From JABDJZ01 sp047619685 (lineage in GTDB: Bacteria; Bacteroidota; Rhodothermia; Rhodothermales; UBA10348), in NCBI GenBank assembly GCA_047619685.1, contig JBLHLC010000013.1, positions 1 through 64,000 on the forward strand: a stretch of 64,000 nucleotides of DNA. Direction: 5' to 3'. Numbering within the stretch: the stretch's first letter is position 1; each line of letters begins with the position of its first letter. Below, piece by piece: positions 44,084 to 52,236 of the stretch. The notes under the pieces are model-generated. The model was not told the origin of the DNA. It saw nothing but the letters and a program-made list of their open reading frames with translations, and made no database searches. A program made the position numbers and the translations under genes.

Positions 44084-44676
44084 CCGGCGAGCACGATTTC
44101 AAGAGCCTGCTGACGGAGATCAGCGCCTGCAGGGTTTGCGAAAAGCACCTCCCGCTGGGACCCCGACCCGTGTTGCAGGCCAGTCTGGACGCTCCAATCC
44201 TGCTGGTTGGACAGGCGCCCGGGCGCCGGGTGCATGAGTCAGGCGTACCCTTCGATGACCCGAGTGGTGACCGGCTCAGGAAGTGGCTAAGTGTCGATCG
44301 CGAGACGTTTTACGATCCGACAAGAATTGCCATCGTCCCGATGGGGTTTTGCTTCCCCGGAACTGGTACATCGGGGGATCTTCCGCCTCGCCCCGAGTGC
44401 GCCGAGACGTGGCTGGAGAAAGTCTTGACGCCAATGACCAAGGTTCGGTTGACGGTTGTGATGGGCGCGTACGCCCTCAGATACCACCTGAAGCCAGGTC
44501 GGAAGTCGCTCACAGAGGTGGTTCGGGATTGGGAATCGTTCTGGCCGACGCATATTCCTCTTCCGCATCCGAGCCCGCGCAACATTCGGTGGTTCAAGAC
44601 GAATCCCTGGTTTGAAGATGAGGTCATACCGCGTCTTCAGCTCAGAGTGGCTGGGCTTCTGGCCGTTGGCGACTAA
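44080..44676 (+). CDS. uracil-DNA glycosylase superfamily protein
   Basis: A 198-residue protein of the UDG superfamily. Motif 1 is LLVGQAPGRRVHESGVPFDDPSGDRLRKWL (GQAPG at about residue 45), the middle strand VVMGAYALRYHL, and motif 2 IPLPHPSPRNIRWF (HPSPRN). Four cysteines occur in a CxxC pair (ACRVC near residue 17-20) and a later pair (GFC, PEC near 90-107), the layout of the iron-sulfur cluster in family 4/5 enzymes, so a 4Fe-4S cluster is plausible. It probably removes uracil or another damaged base from DNA. Its ATG overlaps the previous stop, completing a four-gene operon with the AlkB and methyltransferase genes. Confidence 0.82.
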   Translation: MTGEHDFKSLLTEISACRVCEKHLPLGPRPVLQASLDAPILLVGQAPGRRVHESGVPFDDPSGDRLRKWLSVDRETFYDPTRIAIVPMGFCFPGTGTSGDLPPRPECAETWLEKVLTPMTKVRLTVVMGAYALRYHLKPGRKSLTEVVRDWESFWPTHIPLPHPSPRNIRWFKTNPWFEDEVIPRLQLRVAGLLAVGD

Positions 44677-44748
44677 CAACTCAGTACGCCAGCGGCGACT
44701 TCGGGGTGGGGAGTCTGTCCCCCTTCTGTACTTATCTCGTTCGGTGGT

Positions 44749-47409
44749 TTGCGTCTCCTACTTCTCGTCGCCCTCCTTTCGGTCAGCACGTCTCCCGCGA
44801 AGGGGCAGAGGGCGGAGCTTGGTGGGCGCGTGCTTGAGGCCGGATTTGAAGCCGGGCTGAGAGGCGCACATGTGCTGGCCACCAGCCTTGCGGACACCGC
44901 GCGGACCGTTGGCGTGGCCACCAATCGGAGCGGCTTCTTCTCTCTCAAACTGGATTGGGAAGGTCCGACGGCGGTGCAGATTTCGCATGTCGGTTTCCGC
45001 GCTTTTGGTGACTCACTTGATGCACATGGAAATGTGGACTTTGGGGTCGTCAGACTTCAGCCCGACGTCACGGAACTGGAGACCGTGAACGTGGAGGCTC
45101 GGCGAGAGCGCATGACCATCAGGGGAGATACGGTCGAGTTTTTTGCCGGAGGGTTTTTCGTACCCAGATATACGCAGGCGGAGGCTCTGGTCAATGCGCT
45201 GCCAGGCTTCAGCATTGACAACGGCGTGGTTTTCTACCTGGGAAAGCCGGTCGATCGTGTGCTCGTGGACGGCAAGGCCTATTTCGGTAGCGACGTGATG
45301 GAGGCCCTCCAGACCCTGCCGGTCGAAATGATCGAGGCATTGCAGGTCTACGAAGAACTGCCGGAAAACCGTCAGTTCTCCGGTGTGGATGATGGGACCC
45401 GGGAGCAGGTCATCAATCTTGTGACTGACCCTCAAAAGAGAAACGCCCTGACGGCTGACGTTAGCCTGAGCGGCGGCACGTCGGACCGCTACTCCATGCA
45501 GGCCAACGTGGCCCACCTGAATGCCCCCAGAAACGTGAGGGCTTCCTTTCAGAGAAGCAACAATACCCCTGGGAGTGGCGGTTTCTCCAAAGCGGATTCG
45601 GGCACGCTGAGCTATGCCAACACCTGGCGGGAAAACACGCGCGTCAGGATGACCTATACCCTCCGCGACAGCCAGAACGAGACATTGTCCGAGCTTTCGC
45701 GCACCTACCTGGCCCAGGCAGGGCTGCCGGCGTCGTACACAGAGTCCAGGACGAGCGAAGCCGATTCCGAGGCCCACACATTCTCCGGCTCGGTCAGGCA
45801 CACGATCGCTGGCAAACACCAACTGTCGTTTTCTCCGCGGCTGTTGGTGATGCGCACCAGCGCGCGTAGTTCGCTGGATGCCACGACGGCGGCACAACTG
45901 ACGGGCGACCTTAGTCGCGTTCTGACCGGATTTGATGGGACGAGCACCTCGCTCGCCGGAGGATTCGACGCGGACTGGGAAGTGACCGGTGACCGCACTG
46001 GATTTAGATCGTCCCTGGGTCTTTCCGCCTCGGATGACGCCGGGAATGACCTCCAGACCTCCTCCTTTGATCCGACTAGTTCGTTCCTGACCGCAACCGA
46101 GTCTGCCAGTTCATCGCAATCTATCTCCCTGGACGGGTCGATTGGATTCATGAAACGCCTGGGTGAGGACGGCTTCTTGAGCGTTGATCTCAGTCACACA
46201 ACCTCGGAGGACGACCAAGACCGACTGTCCTTCACCACTGCGGGAGACCAGGCGTCCGTGCTTGACTCGACACTTTCAAGCAGAGATACGCGCCGGCTGG
46301 CTGGCACAGACGCCAATTTGAATCTCTACTATGAGAAAGAAGACCGCGGCATGGGGCTCACGTTGGGCGCCGCTCGCAACCGGCGAACGCAAGACGAGAC
46401 TCTTCCGGAGAAGAGTGGGGTGGCCGAAACCGACTACTTGTTGTCGGCCGGGTTGGAGCTGCATCGATCACTTGGGGACTTGGGGCGCCTGGCCGGAGGG
46501 TATCATGTTTCCGGTTCATCTCCGTCCGGGGGCGACCTCAGCCGCCGAGTGGACTATTCCAATCCGCTGTTCTTGAGGGTTGGAAATCCGGATCTAGTCG
46601 CGAGCGCGACTCACGTAATTAACACCAGGGTGACGGTGCGCCAACGCGAATCGAATCGGTCGGTTGGTTTTGATGCGTCGCTGACGCTGGAGCAGAACCA
46701 GGCCGGATCCGAAACCTGGTACGCCGGTGGAGGAGACAGACTCGTTGAAGACATCCTCGTCCCCGCCGGAGGTCAATTGAGCCGAACGGCCAACCTGGGC
46801 TCGGCCAACTCATTCCGGCTAAGCGCGGATGCCGCAACAGCTCTCCCCGAGAGAAAAGGAGAGCTCCGTTTCCGGTTTAATCTGTCAACGCAACAGCGGC
46901 CAGTTTCCATCAACGGAGAACGGTCGAGCACCCGTGTCCGCGGGCTGTCGGGACAACTGAGCGGCGGGATAAGACCTTCTCAGTCGCTCTCTTTGAATGC
47001 CACGTATTCGCTTTCCCATTCTTCCAGCCGGTACGACAACTCCGCCGCAGTCGCGAGTGACTATATCACACACCAAGGCTCCCTGCAGGGGGCGCTCCAA
47101 TGGGAAAGCGGGCTCAGCCTCAATTCCATCTTTGGGTTCAACATCTATGAAAGACTCGGATCTGACTTCGACACGGCGTCATCCTCCTGGAACGTACAGG
47201 CCGACTTTCGCCCCAAATGGGCCGAGCAGTTGTCAGCTTCGCTCAGCCTGATCGATATCCTGGATTCCGCGGATACGGTGAGTGGATCATCCTCGGCGCT
47301 TTACCTCGAACGCGCCCGGCAGAACCAGCTCGGCCGACACGTCTTGTTTTCCATCCACTGGAATATCCGGAGTTTTAGACCCGGGAGGGGGGTTGCTTCC
47401 CGGCCATAA
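44749..47409 (+). CDS. outer-membrane beta-barrel protein with CarboxypepD_reg-like domain
   Basis: An 886-residue TonB-receptor-like protein. Sec signal cleaved near AKGQ (20). Residues 23-105 are a CarboxypepD_reg-like beta sandwich. A plug-like domain follows (120-230): EALVNALPGFSIDNGVVFYLGKPVDRVLVDGKAYF, LPENRQFSGVDDG. From about 235 a 22-strand-type barrel is expected, ending SIHWNIRSF then a short extra tail. These OMP_b-brl_3 proteins are common in Bacteroidota; substrate and TonB dependence are unknown. No standard TonB box is seen. The start is TTG at 44749, the codon that begins the signal peptide. No SusD-like partner is adjacent. Confidence 0.75.
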   Translation: MRLLLLVALLSVSTSPAKGQRAELGGRVLEAGFEAGLRGAHVLATSLADTARTVGVATNRSGFFSLKLDWEGPTAVQISHVGFRAFGDSLDAHGNVDFGVVRLQPDVTELETVNVEARRERMTIRGDTVEFFAGGFFVPRYTQAEALVNALPGFSIDNGVVFYLGKPVDRVLVDGKAYFGSDVMEALQTLPVEMIEALQVYEELPENRQFSGVDDGTREQVINLVTDPQKRNALTADVSLSGGTSDRYSMQANVAHLNAPRNVRASFQRSNNTPGSGGFSKADSGTLSYANTWRENTRVRMTYTLRDSQNETLSELSRTYLAQAGLPASYTESRTSEADSEAHTFSGSVRHTIAGKHQLSFSPRLLVMRTSARSSLDATTAAQLTGDLSRVLTGFDGTSTSLAGGFDADWEVTGDRTGFRSSLGLSASDDAGNDLQTSSFDPTSSFLTATESASSSQSISLDGSIGFMKRLGEDGFLSVDLSHTTSEDDQDRLSFTTAGDQASVLDSTLSSRDTRRLAGTDANLNLYYEKEDRGMGLTLGAARNRRTQDETLPEKSGVAETDYLLSAGLELHRSLGDLGRLAGGYHVSGSSPSGGDLSRRVDYSNPLFLRVGNPDLVASATHVINTRVTVRQRESNRSVGFDASLTLEQNQAGSETWYAGGGDRLVEDILVPAGGQLSRTANLGSANSFRLSADAATALPERKGELRFRFNLSTQQRPVSINGERSSTRVRGLSGQLSGGIRPSQSLSLNATYSLSHSSSRYDNSAAVASDYITHQGSLQGALQWESGLSLNSIFGFNIYERLGSDFDTASSSWNVQADFRPKWAEQLSASLSLIDILDSADTVSGSSSALYLERARQNQLGRHVLFSIHWNIRSFRPGRGVASRP

Positions 47410-47499
47410 CGAGGCTCGCGCGGAAGCTGGGATCTGCATGTCGTGGAGTGGGTCATTTCCACGTTGTACTGAATGACCCCCTGCATCTATCCCCCAGAC

Positions 47500-48303
47500 A
47501 TGACAACCTCCAACGCAGACTCGCGGACTTGGGCCGCGATTGGCGTCCTCATTCTATTTGTTCTTACCGCTGCCATAGGGTGGATCCAGGGACTGGCCTT
47601 TTCGGCGTCAGCCTCCCTGGCGGGGCAGACGGTGGTTCCGAGCTTGCTTTCAATTGCCCTGGCGTGGGCGCTTTCCTCGGCGTTCAGATCAAACCTGAAG
47701 TACAGGCTGATGGTTGGGGTCTGTGTATTCTGCGGGAGCTACAATCTTATCGGTAGCGCTCTTCTGAGTGCTCCGTCCGGGATCGAGGTGCCTTTCCTGC
47801 GTAATGGAGCTTCCCTCCTCTACGCCGCGACTATGCTGGTAGGCGGTCTGGTGGCGGGCTACCTAGCCTCCCTTGAGCCCATCAAACCGAGGAAATTCAG
47901 GATCGCTCCCGCGACTGCATTGGCGTCCGGCCTCGCAGCGTTCGCCGCCATGGCAACAGCGGGTCTCATGGAAGGGACGCCCTTTTCAACGGCCGTTGAG
48001 ATGGGTGGGCAATCTATCCTTCCGGCCATGGTCGCGGGCTGGGTCGGCGTTCAGGTTCGCAGACCCATTTGGCACCGGCGTCTGCTCGGGCGAGTCCTGG
48101 CGTTCGGGATTGGCCTTGGTGTCTTCGGAGCCTTGATGGCGACCTTGGCAACCCCACCAGCGGGCATCGAAACCCTGTTCTTTTCCGGGCGCGGAGCTTT
48201 GGAAGGGGGGCTTGTGGCCTCGGTAGGAGGTGCCACCTACGGTGTCCTGAAATTCCTGTTTGATCCTGATCGCGACCAGCCGGGAAACCCCGCCCCGGCC
48301 TAA
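47500..48303 (+). CDS. multi-pass membrane protein of unknown function
   Basis: A 267-residue protein I do not recognise. Seven or so hydrophobic segments are visible near residues 12-32, 42-60, 68-85, 98-122, 130-155, 172-190 and 200-222, with another hydrophobic stretch near 235-255. The ends are polar, and the C-terminus is Pro-rich (DRDQPGNPAPA). A short basic loop KPRKFR lies after the fourth segment. The ATG at 47500 is the clearest start; another in-frame ATG nine codons upstream exists. It follows the barrel gene by 90 bp and its stop overlaps the stop of the convergent barrel gene. Confidence 0.55.
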   Translation: MTTSNADSRTWAAIGVLILFVLTAAIGWIQGLAFSASASLAGQTVVPSLLSIALAWALSSAFRSNLKYRLMVGVCVFCGSYNLIGSALLSAPSGIEVPFLRNGASLLYAATMLVGGLVAGYLASLEPIKPRKFRIAPATALASGLAAFAAMATAGLMEGTPFSTAVEMGGQSILPAMVAGWVGVQVRRPIWHRRLLGRVLAFGIGLGVFGALMATLATPPAGIETLFFSGRGALEGGLVASVGGATYGVLKFLFDPDRDQPGNPAPA

Positions 48304-51188
48304 AAACTGTAATTCCGCAGGGTGTAGATGAAGTTCAGCATCACGTAGCGCCCCAGCACGTTGCTACTCGTGTCTTCTACGTAGAACGTGCTGACCGTCC
48401 GCCCCACGCTGGTCTGCTGGTCCAGGATGTCCATGACCGCGAACCGGACCTCGCCGCCATTCCCCTTCAGGAATTTGTACCCGAGCGACGCGCCGAGCAG
48501 AATGGACGTGTCATCGACCGAAGCATCTAGACCACGGTACGCCCGGTAGGCCGCCGTGCCGTTGAACACCCAATTGGCGTTCGGCATCAGGTTCACCTTT
48601 ACAGCGGAGGTATGGGTAGCGTAGTTGGAGTCGAGCTCCGGCGCGATACTATTTGTGATGATATTGTAGGAGGTGTTGTGGGACAAGGTGAAGTCCACAC
48701 CCTCGCTGATGTTTGAGCCCAGCACGCCCCCGCCATTGAAGCCATGCACCTCGGCCTTGTTGGAAGCCCCGTTGACCAAGCTTGGGGTATTTGCGTAGCT
48801 GTAGCCTCCGCTGAAGTTCATGTTGGACTTCAAGAATCCAACAGGCTGCCCAAGGGTGACCAGGCTGCGTGCGTTCCAGTAGCCACTCAAGTTGGCCGGA
48901 CGCGTTAGCTGTGAACCGGGGGCCAGCACAATTCCGTTGTCCAGCGTGGTCTCCTCCAGCGCCACCAACGTCTCGGACCCCACATAGTCTTGCGTAGTCG
49001 TAAGGCTCAGAAACCCGATGAATACACGACCTGCCAATGGATTCGTGGCGTTGTAGCGCCCCACGAAATTGTGCGAATAACTCTGATCCAGATCAGGATT
49101 TCCGGTAGAGAGAAATAGCGGGTTGGTGTTATCCACCACCACCTGAAGCTGGTTGATTGACGGCGTGCTGGTCGATGTCCTGTAGGACAGCCGTAGATTG
49201 TTGGCCCGGCGTTCCCCGTACTGCAACGTGACTTGGGGGAGCAATTGCTCAAATTTCTTGTCCACGGCCGTCTCCAGGGGGAAGGTCTGATCCCCGGTCA
49301 AGCTCTCCTGCTGGGCGTCCAGGCCCACCGTCAGGAATGCTTTCTCCGCCCTGTAGCGAAAGCTCATCCCCGCACGCTGCGTAACCACGTCGTTCACGTA
49401 TGTGCTGGAGAGCGTCGGATCAATCAGCGTGTAGAGTCCGGTGCCTACATCCAGCAGGTTTGCCCGCCGATCTGCGTCGCTACGCGAGAAAGCGGGACGA
49501 TAGTTCACCTGGAACTGACCGCGTTCGCCTATGGGCTCCGTAAACGTTACGCTCGTGCCCAGGTCATAGCCGGACTGGAGGTTGTCGGTCCGCTGGTCAA
49601 AGAAGTTATCATCGCTCGAGGCATCAAAAAACGTGTTCTCTGACAACTGATCCGTGACGCCATCCCGATCATTGACCCCACCAGAAAAATTCAGGGAGAC
49701 GGTACGGCCCCGCTTGGCAAACTGGTGCCGAAAGAGGACGCTGGCAGACGAAGTCAAGCCGCTGTTTTCGGACAAGAAGTCGTTCAGCGTCTGGCTGAGT
49801 TGACCGCCCGCAGGATCGGTGTTCAGGCCGTAGACCAGACTCTTCGAGTCGTTGCTCTGTGCGCTGACACGCGGCGTGAAAATGAGGGAGTTTCGGTCGT
49901 TGATCGTGTAGGTCATCCGCGCCGTGAGGCGATGATTCAGATTGTTCGACGTAGCGTCGTTCGACTCGTTGTAGTACTGACTCTCCGTGGACGTCAGGAA
50001 ATACTCCCGATCCAGGAGGTTGGCCGTCGTGTTGTCGCTGGTATTGAGGAAGTAGCTCGCCGACATCCGCACGCTGGAGCCCCACTCGTCCGAGAAGTTC
50101 ACTCCGAGAGCGTTCGTTTGGTTGACGCCACCCTGACTCCCGACCTGAAAGTTGCTGGGGTTCGAGGAAACCCTGATTCCGGCGCCGCCGCCGCCTCCAG
50201 GACCGCCACCGAATCCGCCGCCCCGACCGCCACCGCCGCCAGGTCTGTCGCCACCGCCGCCACGACCGCCGCCGCCAGCACCGCGACCGCCGCCGCCAAA
50301 GCCGCCACGGCCACCTGCCGTACCGACCACGCCAAGCAGATCCTGCGTGGAGAAATTCTGCTCATTGATATTGTTGGACATCCCGATAATCGAGAGGCGC
50401 CGGGCACCGTTGAACATGTTCACACTGCCGCCGGACAGGTACCGATCCTCGGATCCATACCCGCCATAAAGCTTCCCGAATTGCCCGTTTCGACGATCCT
50501 GACGGGTGACAATGTTGATTGTCATTTCGCCGCTGCCGTCGTCGAACCCTGCAAACTCGGCCTGGTCGCTCAGCTTCTCGAAGACCTGGATCTTGTCGAT
50601 GACCTCGGATGGGAGATTGCGAAGAGCAGCCGTGGGATCGTCGCCAAAAAATTCTCGCCCATCCACCAGTACACGCCTGACCTGTTCTCCGTGGGCTTCA
50701 ACCTGGCCGTCCTGCACGACAATGCCCGGCATCTTGGCCAGCAGGTCTTCCGCGTTGGCATCAGGGTTCACCTTGTAGGCCGCCGCGGCGTACTCGGTGG
50801 TGTCGCCGTTGATGGCCACGCGTTCCTGCATGGCCTCTACAATCAGGTCCTCCATACGGGTCGCAATGGGCTCCAGACGTATCGTGTCCAGCTGGCGACC
50901 TGCAGATGGGATATCCAGCACGCGCAAGGCGGGCTCGAAGCCCACAAACGTAACCCGAATTCGGTACATCCCGGCTGTCGGCAAGAGCACCCGGAAACGT
51001 CCCTGCGCATCGGCCGCCACGCCGAACTGCCGAGTGGAATCCGCAAGCGGTGATGCGATGACGTTGACGCCGGCAAGCGGATCACCGTCATCTGCCGAAA
51101 CCACATTCCCGGTGAGCGGGATTGTCTGTGCCCTGACGGCCAGTGGCGCGACAAGAAGGCCGAGCAATAAAACGTAGCGCTTCATCAT
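48300..51188 (-). CDS. outer-membrane beta-barrel receptor with a Gly/Arg-rich plug insert
   Basis: A 962-residue TonB-receptor-like barrel. Signal MMKRYVLLLGLLV ends near VRAQ (21). CarboxypepD_reg-like domain 22-107 (VNVIASPLADSTRQFG), plug region 115-235 (EDLLAKMPGIVVQDGQVEAHGEQVRRVLVDGREFFGDD, EFAGFDDGSGEMTINIV). Residues 292-337 are an unusual insert made almost only of Gly with scattered Arg (coded at 50178-50315). Barrel strands then continue to the terminal NFIYTLRNYSF. Ligand unknown. It lies 109 bp downstream of the CBM9-like lipoprotein that has a similar tract, on the same strand. The insert falls after the plug, at the start of the barrel, probably in a loop. Confidence 0.8.
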   Translation of the reverse strand: MMKRYVLLLGLLVAPLAVRAQTIPLTGNVVSADDGDPLAGVNVIASPLADSTRQFGVAADAQGRFRVLLPTAGMYRIRVTFVGFEPALRVLDIPSAGRQLDTIRLEPIATRMEDLIVEAMQERVAINGDTTEYAAAAYKVNPDANAEDLLAKMPGIVVQDGQVEAHGEQVRRVLVDGREFFGDDPTAALRNLPSEVIDKIQVFEKLSDQAEFAGFDDGSGEMTINIVTRQDRRNGQFGKLYGGYGSEDRYLSGGSVNMFNGARRLSIIGMSNNINEQNFSTQDLLGVVGTAGGRGGFGGGGRGAGGGGRGGGGDRPGGGGGRGGGFGGGPGGGGGAGIRVSSNPSNFQVGSQGGVNQTNALGVNFSDEWGSSVRMSASYFLNTSDNTTANLLDREYFLTSTESQYYNESNDATSNNLNHRLTARMTYTINDRNSLIFTPRVSAQSNDSKSLVYGLNTDPAGGQLSQTLNDFLSENSGLTSSASVLFRHQFAKRGRTVSLNFSGGVNDRDGVTDQLSENTFFDASSDDNFFDQRTDNLQSGYDLGTSVTFTEPIGERGQFQVNYRPAFSRSDADRRANLLDVGTGLYTLIDPTLSSTYVNDVVTQRAGMSFRYRAEKAFLTVGLDAQQESLTGDQTFPLETAVDKKFEQLLPQVTLQYGERRANNLRLSYRTSTSTPSINQLQVVVDNTNPLFLSTGNPDLDQSYSHNFVGRYNATNPLAGRVFIGFLSLTTTQDYVGSETLVALEETTLDNGIVLAPGSQLTRPANLSGYWNARSLVTLGQPVGFLKSNMNFSGGYSYANTPSLVNGASNKAEVHGFNGGGVLGSNISEGVDFTLSHNTSYNIITNSIAPELDSNYATHTSAVKVNLMPNANWVFNGTAAYRAYRGLDASVDDTSILLGASLGYKFLKGNGGEVRFAVMDILDQQTSVGRTVSTFYVEDTSSNVLGRYVMLNFIYTLRNYSF
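50178..50315. repeat. low-complexity GCC/GGC-rich tract coding a Gly/Arg-rich loop
   Basis: The plus strand is made of imperfect GCCGCC and GCCACC units, coding on the minus strand for residues 292-337 of the barrel protein. Such tracts can change length by slipped-strand replication. Confidence 0.75.
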
Positions 51189-51297
51189 GAGGGCGATTTT
51201 CGAGAAAACGGAGCTAGTTGGATTTGCTCACTATACCGCCGCCGTGACGCGCGGGTTGTCACGGATTGGTGTCGTTCCTGCCGCGAGTTTGTTTGGG

Positions 51298-52122
51298 TCA
51301 CTTGGCAAGGTTCACCTGAACCCACAGGTTGATCGGCTCCGGTCCTCCACCAGGACCGCCGCCTTGCCCGCCGCCACCGCCTTGCCCGCCGCCACCGCCA
51401 CCGCCCCGGCCACCTCGGCCGCCGCCGCCCCGGCCACCACGACCACCGCCACCGGCGCCACCGCCGCCGACGCCGGCCTGGCCTTCCTGACCCCGACCGC
51501 CGCCCAGCTGGACCGTCTTAACGCCAAGACTCAACATCGCCAGATCTGCGGGTAGACCCAGATCCAGGTCGCCAAGCCCGGTAAGGGGTATAGAGAACTC
51601 GTAGCTCAGCGTACCGGCTTCAAACCGGGAGGAAGCCTCCAGGCCCTCAATAGAGCCGACGCGCACACGCATCGGGGGCGAGTCCTTCGCCAACAGCTGC
51701 ATGTCCGTCATCTGTGCGCCAAACAACATTTCCATCATGGCCGGATCCGTCCCGCCCGTTGGAAGGGGAAGGGCCTCACTGCTGCCTCTGTTGAAATTGA
51801 CCAAGCCCATCGGATATCGGAAGCCGGCGTGCTGGTCCTTGCCTCCCGCTGGATCGATCCAGAGTTCCATGCCGGTCATGATGGCCTGCCGAACGGTCGC
51901 GGCATCTGAGCTTCGGACGGCCACGTAGAGCCGCTCGCTGTCGTTTCGGACTCCAAGCAGAATCCGTCCATCCTCGTGGCGCTGCATGCTTCCGGCCCAT
52001 TCCTCCGTGTTTCCGTCCACCTTTGGCGGAGTCGAAGCCAGTTCGCTGGTCATCACCTTGCTGGTGCTGCAGCCCGCAAGCACCAACACCGCCATGAGAA
52101 GGATTTGTGAGTGGGGTTTCAT
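51298..52122 (-). CDS. CBM9-like lipoprotein with a Gly/Arg-rich internal tract
   Basis: A 274-residue exported protein with lipobox LVLAGC (Cys18). Residues 28-205 look like a CBM9/DOMON-type sandwich: TPPKVDGNTEEWAG (the typical PxxDGxxxEW start), RLYVAVRSSDA, MELWIDPAGGKD, LSYEFSIPL, MLSLGVKTVQL. Residues 207-260 are almost only Gly with Arg and Gln, and the last beta strand EPINLWVQVNLAK resumes after it. The tract is thus inserted before the final strand of the fold, not appended. It is coded at 51343-51504. It precedes the second barrel gene and follows a terminator after the third barrel gene. Surface exposure is plausible. Function unknown. Confidence 0.75.
   Translation of the reverse strand: MKPHSQILLMAVLVLAGCSTSKVMTSELASTPPKVDGNTEEWAGSMQRHEDGRILLGVRNDSERLYVAVRSSDAATVRQAIMTGMELWIDPAGGKDQHAGFRYPMGLVNFNRGSSEALPLPTGGTDPAMMEMLFGAQMTDMQLLAKDSPPMRVRVGSIEGLEASSRFEAGTLSYEFSIPLTGLGDLDLGLPADLAMLSLGVKTVQLGGGRGQEGQAGVGGGGAGGGGRGGRGGGGRGGRGGGGGGGQGGGGGQGGGPGGGPEPINLWVQVNLAK
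51343..51504. repeat. low-complexity GCC-rich tract coding a Gly-rich segment
   Basis: The plus strand holds many imperfect GCCGCCACC-type units that code on the minus strand for residues 207-260 of the CBM9-like lipoprotein. It is similar in composition to the tract at 50178-50315 but not an exact copy. Confidence 0.75.
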
Positions 52123-52164
52123 TTTGCTCTGCCGAGAAGGGTGTCTGAAGGGTGCGTGACCGCC

Positions 52165-52196
52165 TGAAACAAAGAAACCGCCCTGAGGCGGTTTCT
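52165..52196 (-). terminator. rho-independent terminator after the third barrel gene
   Basis: On the minus strand a perfect 10-bp stem (52196-52187 with 52182-52173, 4-base loop) is followed by a T-rich run reading TTTGTTTC. It lies 40 bp past the stop at 52237 and before the next lipoprotein gene start at 52122, so that gene may have its own promoter. Confidence 0.75.
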
Positions 52197-52236
52197 AATG
52201 TCACAATTGTGTGACGGATCTGCGGATTATCTAGCC

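Noticed and set aside
41569..44676. rubredoxin or rubredoxin reductase partner for AlkB
   Set aside because: No CxxCG pair typical of rubredoxin is seen in any gene of the cluster.
49725..51053. 442-residue plus-strand frame and a proline-rich frame at 50152-50469
   Set aside because: They result from the complement of the barrel gene and its glycine tract.
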